Made by a program: the position numbers and the translations under genes
Shown here: in pieces, positions 54,131 through 64,000 of the stretch
Layout: each line of letters starts with the position of its first letter
How positions within the stretch are numbered: the stretch's first letter is position 1
Assembly: GCA_033239725.1 (NCBI GenBank)
Contig: BTCW01000004.1
Location: 36,593,001 to 36,657,000 of the forward strand
Length of the DNA stretch: 64,000 bases
Source: Echinochloa phyllopogon
Taxonomy: Eukaryota; Streptophyta; Magnoliopsida; Poales; Poaceae
Direction: 5' to 3'
The notes under the pieces: generated by a model
Databases searched by the model: none
What the model saw: the letters and a program-made list of their open reading frames with translations, nothing else
What the model was told of the DNA's origin: nothing

Positions 54131-55519
54131 AGCTCCCCCAAACTTAGATCTTTGCTCGTCCCGAGTAAAGAAATTTAAAACATGAGCAAGACCAAAGTAA
54201 GGGTTCTTTCATGACATAAATGTTGCATATTGAATATTTCAAACTGTTCTCCATACCTGTTTTGTAGTGGCTAGTCCCTGAATCTTGGGCGGTTGATAGT
54301 TGGAACGGCTCTTACAACAAGATCCTCTTGCTCATCCTGCATTCGGGAGTTTTTCTAGTTTTCGCAAACAAATGACCCTTGTCTCTTCATCCCAATTCTC
54401 TCATCTCTATGGATTCACTCCTTTTTACTTACTCACTTTCTTGTATATTTGTCTCTGTCTCTCAGGTGGTGGCCTTGTCTTGTCATGTATTTCTGTCGAG
54501 CCGAAGATTGGTTCCCAGAGTGTTCATCATTGCCCTTGGTCAGTTGCAAGTTAAGGATGCAGAGTTCATATCGGTCCTCAGCCTCGTGACTCCTTTTTCT
54601 CTTTTTTTTCATTTGGACTTTCATGAGTCCTTTATTTTTCAGGGCATCACCGAGGCATGAGAGCTTCTACTATACTCTGATGATGATTTGCTTGCAACAG
54701 ATTTGAGGCAATGTGACCATCTCTTGAGGACTCAAAATTCGACAAGACATCACACTAGCCAAGACAAGTCTCAGGAGTAAACTCTCAAGTATATGTGTAG
54801 ATTGGAAGTAGTATTTGTGGACAGGATGAAGGGTTAGGGTACAATTTTTCAAAATGTAAATTCTCCCGAATGATGGAATACACAATTGGTTGTTTTATCG
54901 AGACATATCACAACAATCAACAACCTAGATCAGGGGGTTCCTATCATGAGTTATTTTTACAGGTAAAAGGTACTTGGTTTCGTAGTAAACAATGGGCAAA
55001 TTCATGCATGAAAGAAAGACCGAGTTCGTTTTGTTTAATTGATGTGCATAATTCAAAATTTTCGAAACGTGACAGCACAGGAGAATAAACGGGAGGAGAA
55101 AGGTGCAAACCAGCGTGCAGGTGCGCGAGCGGGGCGTGGCAGGCCGGTTCGGGCGAACTGGGTGGTTCGGCCGAACTGCCCAGTTCGCCCGAACCATCTG
55201 GTTCGGCCGAACGGGCCTCTGCGCGCGTCCTCGGTCGTCCTCGCTCCCGTGTCGTTCCTGTACTCGTGTATCTCTCTGTTAAACCTGGCATACTCCGGGT
55301 GGCTCAAATGCACCAGCCGGAGCATCATTTTTATTCTTTTCGCAAACAAATCTAACTTTATTTATTCATCAAACTAAGGTTGGAAACAAATATTTGAAGG
55401 GAAATAAATTCAGAGCACCCTAAACATTGATCTAAAGAGAATTAAATGAATTAATCAAACAACTAGCAAACCAAACTAACTAATAGTGCTCTATCTAAAA
55501 ACGAGGCGACCGCGGGACA
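54131..55519 (-). other. Element C 3' region, non-coding
   Basis: Between the 3' LTR and the extra ORF. No long frame. Carries the PPT at its left edge (GGGGGAGCT on the minus strand) and a compact group of GTTCGGCCGAAC / GTTCGGGCGAAC palindromes at 55140-55220. Confidence 0.6.
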
Positions 55520-56317
55520 CTACTCTGTGGGCGGTCCATAGAGATCCTCGTGCCCTGTGGCCTTGAAGAGCCTCTTGAGCTTCGCACATAGGGCCTTGCG
55601 GAGGAGTTCCATCTTGTCCTCCGACTCCATGCGGGCGAGCTCGCCCTCTGCCACCTTCTCATCTAGGTGGTTGATCTTTTTCTGCGCCAGTGCCAGCTCC
55701 ACCTTCAGGCTCTCCACGGTGGGCGGCTTTTCCTCCTCTTCTTCGTTGTCCTCCTCTTCGGAGAACTCCATGTCCCCGGGCAGCCCTTTGATAGGCGGGG
55801 GCTGCCTGTGGCGCCGGACTCTGGGGTGGCGCCGTGGAGGAGAGGACTGGGATGAATCCGCCAGCCCCAGCTCGCCCCGGTTCAGCTGCGGGACGAGGAC
55901 CTTGCCGTATCCCGTAGCGGTGCGTTCACCCTTAATGGTGAACCACAGCGGGATGTCCAGCTTGTACTCCGGTGCCTTTCCATCCTCCTCCTTGGGCACC
56001 ATCGCAGCGAAGTTCGGCACCCTCGAAGAGGATGACGATCTCAGGCGCAGCTGCCCGGTGTTGGGCCTTGGTGATGGTGAGCGTGGTGGCTTTTTGATCC
56101 CTTTTAGAGGAGCAAGGAGGTCCTCTATGGCAGCACAGCGCGGGGAGTCGGAGCGTGGCGTAGTTGTGCGAGTGGGTGTCCTCCCACTCCTTCCCTCGTC
56201 GAGCGAGTCGACGTCGGAGATGCGGTAGGCTTGCTCGGGCCATGGGGATTCGCTGTTATGGCTAGCGGGGCTTGAGCCCCTAGCTGAGGATGTAGCCTTG
56301 GAGGAAGAGGAAGGCAT
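55520..56317 (-). CDS. Extra ORF of element C (265 aa), unrecognised
   Basis: Open frame downstream of integrase, where Athila elements have an additional ('env-like') ORF. MPSSSSKATSSARGSSPASH at the N terminus, a Ser/Arg/Pro-rich half, a short ordered segment (PEYKLDIPLWFTIKGERTAT), an acidic run (SEEEDNEEEEEKPP), then a coiled coil of about 60 residues (VELALAQKKINHLDEKVAEGE). No transmembrane helix or signal peptide is visible, so 'envelope' is not supported. Intact although the pol of the same element is full of stops. It could be degenerate but by chance uninterrupted. Confidence 0.5.
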   Translation of the reverse strand: MPSSSSKATSSARGSSPASHNSESPWPEQAYRISDVDSLDEGRSGRTPTRTTTPRSDSPRCAAIEDLLAPLKGIKKPPRSPSPRPNTGQLRLRSSSSSRVPNFAAMVPKEEDGKAPEYKLDIPLWFTIKGERTATGYGKVLVPQLNRGELGLADSSQSSPPRRHPRVRRHRQPPPIKGLPGDMEFSEEEDNEEEEEKPPTVESLKVELALAQKKINHLDEKVAEGELARMESEDKMELLRKALCAKLKRLFKATGHEDLYGPPTE

Positions 56318-56874
56318 GATGGCTGTGTGTATGGGCTACAGAGGTTGTAGATGAGATGGAAAGGTCGACAGAGAGTCTTCGGGTTTTATCGGGGAATTCC
56401 GATCGGAAAAACGAGTTTCCCGATGTTTTCCTCGCGAGTTTCGGGATAACATCAACTGCAGATGAGTCCAGAGGCAATTATCCGCACGGGGGGCCAGGGG
56501 ACCTGGTTCGGCCGAACCCTAGGGTTCGGGCGAACTGGCCAGTTCGCCCGAACTGGCCTGGTTCGGCCGAACTGGCCTCTGGGCCCCCAGGGGTGCGAGT
56601 CAGGTCGGGTTTTGTTTCTTTGGTCGAGGGTTTTCGAGGTTCAGGAGGTTTTGGCCCGGATGGTTTGGGAATGAAGGTTTGGGCCATAGTTCCGCAGACG
56701 GGTTTTTTTTTAGAGCTCCACAAACTCGATGACATCTAAGTCGTCGAGTGGCGGAGGCTCAGGTTCCAGGAAAATCTTCAACCGTTGCCCGTTGACCTTG
56801 AAAGCGTTCCCCTCCTCGTCTTGCAATGTGACGGCCCCGTGAGGTGCAGCATTAATCACTGTGAACGGGTCGTC

Positions 56875-58191
56875 TCATTTGCTCCTTAACTTCCCGTGAC
56901 CAAAAAGCTTGACACGGGAGTTGAAGACGAGGACCTTGTCTCCCGGCTTGAACGTTTTGACCTTGATCCTTTTGTCATGCCATCTCTTGGTCCGTTCCTT
57001 GTATAGCCGAGAGCTGTGGTATGCTCTCTCCCTCATCTCATCTAGCTCGGCCAACTGGATCTTCCGTTTAAGGCCGGCAGCTGGAAGGTCCATACCCCAC
57101 TTCCTAATGGCCTAGTGAGCTCTAAACTCCATTTCTACAGGTAAATGACAGGTCTTGCCATAGACTAGTTGATATGGGGTCATGCCTATGGGCGTCTTAT
57201 AGGCCGTGCGGTAGGCCCAGAGTGCATCTGGAAGTTTATCCTTCCATTGCTTGCCCATCTCATTTACGGTCTTTTGCAGAATGTTTTTGATTTGCTTATT
57301 GGAAGTTCCTGCTTGACCGCTAGTTTGGGGGTGATAGGGTGTGGCTACATTATGCTGCACCCCCAAACTTGAGAGATACTTACGGAAGGCTGAATCTATG
57401 AAGTGGGAGCCGCCATCACTAATGACTATTCTAAGAACGCCAAAACGGGGAAATATAACCTCATGAAACATTCGTCTCGCGCTCTTAGAGTCAGCAGCTA
57501 CGCAAGGCAAGGCTTCTACCCACTTAGAGACGTAGTCCACTGCTACTAGGATGAATTGACAACCCTCGGAGTTTGGGAAGGGACCCATGAAGTCTACTCC
57601 CCAGACATCGAAGATTTCTACTTGAAGATTACTAGTGAGTGGCATTGCGTCTCTAGTATTGATGTTCCCATGTTTCTGGCAGCGGGGGCACCGCATGACA
57701 AATGCTCTCGCATCTTCATACATGCTAGGCCAGTAAAAACCACACTGCCAGACTTTAGCATTGGTCCGGAATGCACCGTAGTGTCCTCCGTACGGGGCTG
57801 CATGGCACCTCTCCAGGATTTTATAAGCCTCATGTGCGGGTACGCACCTTCTGAGGAGTCCGTCGCTACATATCCTAAAGAGGTACGGGTCGTCCCAAAG
57901 GTGTAGTCTGCTCTCGTAGGCTAGCCGTTTCCTATTCTCTCCAGGGGGGACATATCCCGTCACCATGTAGTTTACTATGTTGGCATACCACGGATCGCCA
58001 GTGGTGACCTTAAGGAGGGTGTCATCCCGCAAGTAGTCGTCAATTGGGAGATCAGACGGGACTTGCATCCGGGACAAATGGTCAGCCACTAAGTTCTCTA
58101 CTCCTTTCTTGTCTTTTATCTCAATGTCAAATTCTTAGAGTAGAAGAATCCAGCGGATGAGTCTCGGTTTTGCATCCTTTTTGGTCAGCAA
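56875..58191 (-). pseudogene. pol: Integrase part of element C pol, broken
   Basis: An HHCC zinc finger (RCHAAPYGGHYG...CPRCQKH) is followed by the core with VDFMGPFP and VISDGGSHFID, supplying two Asp. The third catalytic residue of DDE is missing: the usual Gln-Val/Ala-Glu motif reads GQAGTSNKQ, with GGA (57307-57309) in place of GAA. In-frame stops are at 58135-58137 (TAA), 57112-57114 (TAG, in place of Trp) and 56875-56877 (TGA, in place of Trp). Confidence 0.8.
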
Positions 58192-58566
58192 TTACTTCAG
58201 AGCAGCGTGATCTGAATAGACTATAACCTTGGCCCCGACTAGGTAGGACCGGAATTTGTCTATGGCAAATACGACTGCTAAGAGCTCCTTCTCCGTGGTT
58301 GTGTAGTTGAGCTGGGGGCCAGTGAGCGTTTTGCTAGCATACGAGATAGCATAATGTTTCTTGTCCTTAGTTTGGCCCAGCACAGCTCCTACCGCATAGT
58401 CGCTCGCATCACACATAATTTCAAATGGGATGCTCCAGTCGAGAGGCTGGATGATGGGAGCGGAGATGAGTGCCTTTTTGAGGGTGTGAAATGCGGCATA
58501 ACACTCCTCATCGAAAACGAAGGGGGCGTCTTTGGATAAGAGATTGGTCAAGGGCCGAGATATCTA
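58192..58566 (-). pseudogene. pol: RNase H part of element C pol, bounded by nonsense codons
   Basis: Reads FEIMCDASDYAVGAVLGQTK, TTTEKELLAVVFAIDKFRSY and VIVYSDHAALK, the gypsy RNase H with catalytic Asp and Glu. It is separated from RT by TAG at 58564-58566 and ended by TAA at 58192-58194. Confidence 0.8.
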
Positions 58567-61161
58567 GGAGAAGTTTTTGATGAAACGCCTATAGAATCCG
58601 GCATGGCCAAGGAAACTACAGATCCCCTTAACGTTTGTGGGAGGCGGAAGTTGCTCGATCACTTCTATCTTTGCTCTGTCTACCTCGATCCCACGTTCTG
58701 ACACCCTATGTCCTAGGACAATCCCCTCTCGCACCATAAAATGGCACTTTTCCCAGTTCAAAACAAGGTGTTTCTCTTCACACCTCTGGAGGACCTTGTC
58801 CAGATTTTTCAGACATTCGGTAAAGGTCTTTCCGTAAACTGAGAAATCGTCCATGAACACTTCCATAATCTCCTCAATCATATCGGAGAAGATAGACATC
58901 ATGCAACGTTGAAAAGAGGTAGGTGCGTTACATAACCCGAAGGACATTTGCCGGTAGGCGTACGTCCCATAGGGGCATGTGAACGTGGTTTTACTCTGGT
59001 CTTCTGGGTGGATAGGAATTTGGTGGTACCCAGAGTAACCGTCAAGGAAGCAGAAAAAGGAGTGTTTGGCTAACCGCTCAAGCATTTCGTCTATGAATGG
59101 AAGGGGGAAATGGTCTTTCTTGGTGGATTTATTGAGTCGACGATAGTCGATACACATACGCAAACCAGTGACGGTGCGCTGAGGGATGAGCTCATTTTTG
59201 TCATTGCGCACTACTGTCATTCCTCCCTTCTTAGGCACGACTTGAACGGGACTAACCCATTCACTATTTGGGACAGGGTAGATGATCCCTGCGTGAAGGA
59301 GTTTGAGAACTTCCTTTTTCACGACCTCTCTCATGGCATTGTTTAACCGTCGTTGAGGTTCCCGAGACGGTGTTGCTTCAGAATCGATCGGGATGCGATG
59401 AGTGCAAAGATTTGGGCTAATCCCTTTCAGGTCTTGGAGAGAATATCCTAAGACTGATCGATTCTTCTCCAGTATAGTGATGAGTTGCTGGGTTTCTACC
59501 TCGGAGAGTTTATCACTAATGATCACTGGAGTTTGCTTATCCCCAAAGAGGAAAGCATACCTAAGTCCAGGCGGAAGAGGTTTGAGCTCGATTGGAGATG
59601 GTTTTGGAGTTTCGTTTGTATCAAGCTCAATTGGGGGATGAGTTTCCTCCTCCTCCGTAAAGAATGGAATATCCTCTTCTGGAATAGGTTGTTCGAGGTC
59701 TAGCAAAGAAGCTGACCTGACTTCCTCTAAAGGGTCAGGATCGGGGTCTACCTCTATCGGGGTGTTTAGTGATTGAGAATAGGAGACATGGAAAAGTTCG
59801 TTGCCGATCCTGAGTTCTACTAGCTGGTTTATTGATGCTTTTTCCAGAATCTTCAGGATCGGCCTACCTATGAAGACGGAATGTGTGGTAGTGCTAGGTA
59901 GGTCGAAGATGTGGAAATCCATGAAAAGTTCAGGATCGCTAACCTTAACGGGTGTGACCCGTAGGATCCCCAAACAATCCAGGATTCTTCCTGAAGTAAA
60001 CTTAAGTCGTTTTTGAGAAAACGACCATGAGTTATCAGGGAATTCGGTTCGCACCAAAGAGCTAGAGATTATATTGATTCCGAGGCTTGGGTCGTACCCA
60101 ATTTCTCGGTCAAGGCTCATGATCTCACATAATATCCTTTTGGTGTTTCTAGGCATCTTGACCACCTCGGTCGAGGCTTCGGCCCCTTCTAGCCACTCCC
60201 GACTCATGATAGCGGAGAGACGTCCCAAGTACTCTCGCTGGTATTCTAATTCCTCTTTGTCGGGGGCCTGATCCTTATGCTCTACACGTCGTTCCCGTGG
60301 GAAACTTGCTGCACTCCCGATGTCTCCGAATAAATCATCATCAAAATCATAGAGAGTGGTGTAGAGTGAATCATAATGGTTCGGGCTGGAATAGGGTTGT
60401 GGTTCGAAATGAGCTTCAGGTTCTAATGGACTGAAAGAGCTAATGGATTTAGATTGGACTGGTGTTGGCTCTTTAGGTTCAGGTTCAGGCTGCTCCTCTT
60501 CGTCGGGGAGTTCGTCATAGACTCCAGTGTAGGGAGTGTCGTCCAGGATACGATCCAGGATTACCCTCGCTTCACTGGGAGTCAAATGAGAGAACGACCC
60601 TCCTGAAGCGGAGTTCAAGAAAGTGATGGCTACAGGACAGAGGCCAAGGCTGAAGTGTTGTAAAACAACGGGTTCTGGTAGACTTAGGCCTGGTCCTGAG
60701 GCCAGTATTTGCTTGAAACGAGCCCAGGCAGCTCCTAACGATTCTCCCTCTAATTGCTTAAAGGTAAGAATTTCGATTCGGAGGCTGGCTACCTTGGAAG
60801 CTAGGAAGAAGTTTAAGCAGAATTTCTCTCTGAGAGTTTCCCAACTCCCTTCCATATTTCCGACAGCTAGAGAGTACCATTTCTTTGCTCCTCCCGTTAA
60901 TGAGAACGGGAATAACTTCCATTTAAGCGTCTCTTGTGTCACGCCCGCAATGACGAGACACGAACAGAGTTGCTCAAACTCGTGCAAATGCGTGCATGGA
61001 CTCTCAGCATTCGTTCCTGAGAACGTTTGCTCTCGAACCATGGCTATGAAGCCGGGACGCAACTCATAGCCGGGTGTGTGGATGGGATGTGATGATGGTG
61101 GTGGCTCCAAACAATCGCCCTTTGGAGCCGAGTGTTGGCATAGGGTGAGAGTGGAATCCAT
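58567..61161 (-). pseudogene. gag-pol: Gag, protease and reverse transcriptase part of element C
   Basis: The first ATG (61161) begins MDSTLTLCQHSAPK. The earlier part of the open frame is LTR and primer site. The Athila/Tat gag domain (HEFEQLCSCLVIAGVTQETL, FPFSLTGGAKKWYSLAVGNM, WETLREKFCLNFF) spans about residues 50-210. A Glu/Pro-rich linker follows, then a protease-like region (DPSLGINIISSSLV) and RT from VKKEVLKLLHAGIIYPV through CIDYRRLN, FCFLDGYSGYHQI and the active-site motif VFMDDFSVYG. No CCHC knuckle is seen. The frame is open for 865 codons and then stops at TAG 58564-58566 within FIKNFS, before RNase H. Confidence 0.85.
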
Positions 61162-61217
61162 ATGGGTGGTGGTGGAATACACGGACAACTTGGGTTCGGA
61201 ATCAGAACAGCTACTGT

Positions 61218-61235
61218 TCCCCGGCAACGGCGCCA
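61218..61235 (-). other. Primer binding site of C (tRNA-Asp type)
   Basis: On the minus strand TGGCGCCGTTGCCGGGGA, seven bases after the end of the 5' LTR. This site is characteristic of Athila-lineage elements. Confidence 0.85.
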
Positions 61236-61242
61236 GAAAGCT

Positions 61243-61698
61243 TGTTGGCACTCCTTACGGCCTACAGATAAATCCGCAAGCGGACGGATACCGATGTAGC
61301 TTTCACCTGGGAGTATTCTAGGGTATCGATTTCCACGGAGAACGAGAAGTGGACTGATTCTAAACTAAGTTGTCCTAGGTAGATGGAATGGGGTGAATGA
61401 CAACAAAGAGAGAAGATGAGTGATAGGAGGATAGAGAGGGTACGAGTCTGATAGGGGTATTCTACTGATTGATCAAGCAGATCAGAGGATACAGATAGAT
61501 ACTTTCTTCGGGACAAAGGAACCAGTGGACACACAGAAAGGGATGAGAAGGGGTGCCACTATTTCCCAACTGGGGGATCCTACGGACCGGAACTAACGTG
61601 ATGGGCTACAAAGACCAGAAGGGTTGTCACCACCTTACGGCTACCACCTCCGTTGCGACGGGAATAAACTAAGTTAGTCTCAAGTATAGACACCACGC
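61243..61698 (-). repeat. 5' LTR of element C, partial
   Basis: 456 bp, TGTTGGCACTCCTTACGG..., matching 40465-40919. It is truncated at 61698 by insertion of element E; the left LTR continues TACACTAGTCAACT at this point. Confidence 0.9.
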
Positions 61699-63719
61699 TG
61701 TTGACGCAAAATCCGCACCTCACGCCAAGCACACAGCAAGCCGAATTAGCTAGCTTCACACGTGACCCGGGCTTTTGAATCCGGAAGCGTGCCAGTCAGT
61801 TTGCCTGAAAACTAACAAAGGGACAAAAACGTTTAGATCAAAACCTGGAACGTGCCGGGTGAGACCAGACAGTTCCATATTTGCGGCATTGAAGCCAATC
61901 TCGAGAGACATATAGCTACGGACAAGCTATCTGTCGTTACTCAGAATACCATTCGGCAGTCGGTATAAGCATGTAAGAATCATACTGCCGAACGCACAAC
62001 ATCAGCATGACGTAAGATCAGTAGAAGCATGTAAGCTATCTGTCGGCATTTAAAGCCTCATTCGGCAATCGGCAAGGCACGCAGGGAGCGCACTGCCGAA
62101 TGCGTGACGTAAGCATGACGAAAAATCGGCTTTCAACCGAATGAACATTGTAACGCATACTCATAGCCGATTAACGAGAAACAAAGCATGATGGATAAAT
62201 AAAAGGGGTGAAACATGATCATAAATTCGCAGTAAACAAGGAATGCATAGGCCGAAAGCAGCACCCGTCAAGCATGATAACAAGCAAGTTAATCCACCGC
62301 ATGATACGACTTGTTTGAAATCACACCACTAATCAGATTAGACCAATCCACCGCATGATACAATCTAACCATGAAAAGCTAAAAGCACTCAATGTTTAAT
62401 TACGAACTCACAACACAGTCACGAATTTACATTGAAAACAAGAATGCATAGGCCGAAAGCAGCACCCGTCAAGCATGGCAACAAACAAGTTAATCCACCG
62501 CATGATACAACTCGTTTGAGGCCACACCACCAATCAGACTAGATCTATCCACCGCATGATACAATCTAATCGTGAAAGGCTAAAAGCATTCGTTGCCCAA
62601 TGCAAACCCACGAACACACGTTCACTCGTGAGAGCACTACCGAATGTGGCTATTTAGCCGAATCGGGGTCCATGGCGAAGGAACAAGCCTAATCGGTAAA
62701 GATAAATCTATCAGATCGAATCGAATTCTAATCCACCGGATGATTAGCTCTAAGACGACCCAAAAACCTGCATCTACCGCATGATACCCGGTTCTGTCAA
62801 GATCTACGCGATGCCGACAAGCTCGAACCCGCGACACGTGGCAACCTAGATCGGTTTCGGACTCGGCTATGAGGGGATAAGTCATCGCATCGTCAAGCAG
62901 AGCCGATTCTAGCCGATCTAGATTGGGCAAAGGTGTGTTGCATGAATTAAGCACATGGTAAAAATGAAGCAACACGGGGTAACTTAATGAATCCGTTAGA
63001 TCTTGCCGAAATCTAACAGAGCCGATAACTTGGTCCATACTAGATCTTAGCCCACCGCATGGCTCATGACCTAGCAGAGGAACCTTCTTGAGACCACAAC
63101 TTAAATCCACCGGATGATACTAAGCATGGTAACAAGACTACTTGCATCAAGGCTTAAATCCACCGCATGATACTAAGCATGATACAAGGTTGCCGGTACT
63201 TACGGAGGTCGACGGATCGATGACTCCTCTCGAAGAACTCGACGACTCGACTAAAGGACTCGATGTTGGCACGGGGCCGGTTTGTTGTATGATTGATCGG
63301 ATTCTTCTTTTACAATTGCCATGGGTTTATATTTATACCCAGGTTTTGATATAACTCCTAGTCGGACACGATTATAATACTTGTTTCTAAAAATAAATGA
63401 CGAATCTTCGTGCCCATATTGCGTTCCTTGTTCGAACCGGCCTTTTTCCTTATATTGATCCACGTCATCATGTCTTCCCGAACGCTACCACTCTTCGCCT
63501 GCGGAACAATGCCTCTGCCGAATGATGACGCATTCCCGACCGCAGAGTATCTCTGCCGAACGCTTCAGAGAAAACCCCTTAACCGAATGGCGACGCGTTC
63601 CCGACCGCAGAGCATCTTTGCCGAACGCTTCAGAGAAACCCCTTTAGCCGAATGGCATCCTTCCACCAAATCCGGCTCACATGTCAGCCTCTTCCTGGTG
63701 CTAATTTTTGGTGTCAACA
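61699..63719 (-). repeat. LTR of element E
   Basis: 2,021 bp, TGTTGACGCAAAATCCGC...GGTGTCAACA, with extended inverted ends TGTTGAC/GTCAACA. Rich in internal repeats: a 201-bp duplication (units at about 62219 and 62420), a 65-bp tandem pair at 63533, and a motif AATCCACCGCATGATAC seen about eight times. Minus orientation is inferred from CATGCCCCTTC to its right, which reads GAAGGGGCATG (PPT-like) on the minus strand. Confidence 0.75.
63533..63656 (+). repeat. 65-bp tandem duplication in LTR of E
   Basis: Two copies beginning TTCCCGACCGCAGAG at 63533 and 63598, both continuing TGCCGAACGCTTCAGAGAAA, with a few differences. Confidence 0.85.
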
Positions 63720-63890
63720 CATGCCCCTTCAATTTCGGGATAAAGGATACTTTTATCTCGGAATTGACCAGGAATCCCCAACATTTCCAGGCTGAGCCCG
63801 CTCGACATCCGTCTTCCGCTCCCAAATCCTCAGAGTGCGTTCTCAAACTCAAACCCTAGTTCGTCGAATCTTTCAAGCTCCGACCTTCAA

Positions 63891-63917
63891 ATGGCGAACC
63901 AGGATCAAATTCTTCAA
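63891..63917 (+). CDS. Possible first exon of an antisense gene in element E
   Basis: ATG at 63891 opens MANQDQILQ and meets a strong donor CAA|GTAAGTTCC at 63917/63918. The upstream sequence (CAAACCCTAGTTCGTCG) looks like a plant 5' UTR. The rest lies beyond the window. It is on the strand opposite to E, as in element A. Confidence 0.35.
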
Positions 63918-64000
63918 GTAAGTTCCGTTTTCTTCAATCACATTCGGCATTACTCTTTTCAAGCTGCATTTTGAATTCCCGAATCGCTCTTCTTCCGTTC

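Larger units (their letters stand above)
40465..61698 (-). mobile_element. Element C: Athila-like gypsy retrotransposon, decayed, interrupted by D and E
   Basis: Minus-oriented. The 3' LTR starts at 40465 (TGTTGGCACTCC), is split by element D, and ends at 54130 (CGCCAACA). The PPT is TTTGGGGGAGCT read on the minus strand next to 54131. The 5' LTR starts at 61243 and is cut by element E at 61699. The primer site TGGCGCCGTTGCCGGGGA is at 61218-61235 on the minus strand, the Asp-tRNA type used by Athila. Gypsy order is gag, protease, RT, RNase H, integrase, then an extra ORF. It sits in exon 6 of element A's gene. Five nonsense codons and a lost integrase glutamate show it is dead. Confidence 0.85.
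22896..64000 (-). mobile_element. Element A: large Tat-like gypsy retrotransposon, partial, host of the nest
   Basis: Begins at the LTR 22896-23423 and continues, interrupted by elements B (26299-38649) and C (from 40465), to beyond the window. What is visible of A (23424-26298 and 38655-40464) is a leader with a 67-bp tandem array and a spliced gene on the plus strand, antisense to the inferred element direction. Antisense extra genes near the 3' LTR are known in the Tat lineage (e.g. Grande, Retand). A's gag-pol is not in the window, so its lineage and the right boundary are inference. Confidence 0.5.
61699..64000 (-). mobile_element. Element E: LTR retrotransposon, continues beyond the window
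   Basis: Inserted in the 5' LTR of C at CACGC (61694-61698). The other target duplication should lie outside the window. Only one LTR and 281 bases of interior are visible. No pol domain is seen, so the superfamily is open, though LTR size and the antisense gene start resemble Tat-lineage gypsy elements. Confidence 0.6.

Overview
This is a eukaryotic nuclear window, almost certainly from a grass (Poaceae). It has spliced genes with GT-AG introns, MITEs and GC-rich gene starts of grass type, and a nested stack of plant LTR retrotransposons. I see nothing bacterial, no operons, no CRISPR array and no intact tRNA or rRNA. The species is not identifiable by reading alone.

Left part (1-22.9 kb), old gene space. 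A minus-strand serine peptidase S28 (lysosomal Pro-X carboxypeptidase) gene occupies 742-7899. Nine exons are recognisable with good splice sites, but the nucleophile-elbow exon carries a 4-base frameshifting insertion and no exon upstream of it was found, so it is probably a pseudogene or a badly hit allele. One intron carries a 3.04-kb gypsy-like element whose two 713-bp LTRs face each other as inverted repeats, bounded by a 5-bp target duplication. Further right are a hAT-like element (10085-10659), a cluster of diverged tandem repeats of an unrecognised transcription unit (about 10.7-15.5 and 17.6-22.8 kb, including two homologous GC-rich minus-strand gene starts), a possible solo LTR, a gene-capturing element with Harbinger-type ends (16511-17587), and a Pack-MULE (21566-22732). 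The Pack-MULE holds fragments of a DnaJ gene and of a JmjN-domain (REF6/ELF6-like) histone demethylase gene.

Right part (22.9-64 kb), a nested stack of retrotransposons. Element A is a Tat-like gypsy element read as minus-oriented from its 3' LTR (22896-23423). It carries an antisense, multi-exon gene of the 'putative gypsy-type transposon' family, preceded by a 67-bp tandem array and a TATA box. Copia/Sirevirus element B (26299-38649, plus strand, TSD CAAGG) is inserted into the first exon of that gene. Athila-like gypsy element C (40465 to at least 61698, minus strand, tRNA-Asp-type PBS) is inserted into its sixth exon. Sirevirus D (41257-53492, minus strand, TSD CTCTT), from the same family as B, sits in the 3' LTR of C. 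Element E (61699 past the window end) sits in the 5' LTR of C.

B and D share gag, pol in a separate frame, and a third ORF of about 615 aa before the 3' LTR. D looks intact. B has a nonsense codon and a frameshift in pol. C is dead, with five nonsense codons and loss of the integrase glutamate. The most striking common theme is that dense arrays of short palindromes or tandem repeats lie directly upstream of TATA-like boxes in several independent places: the B and D LTRs, the B and D ORF3 leaders, the C LTR, and the antisense gene of A.
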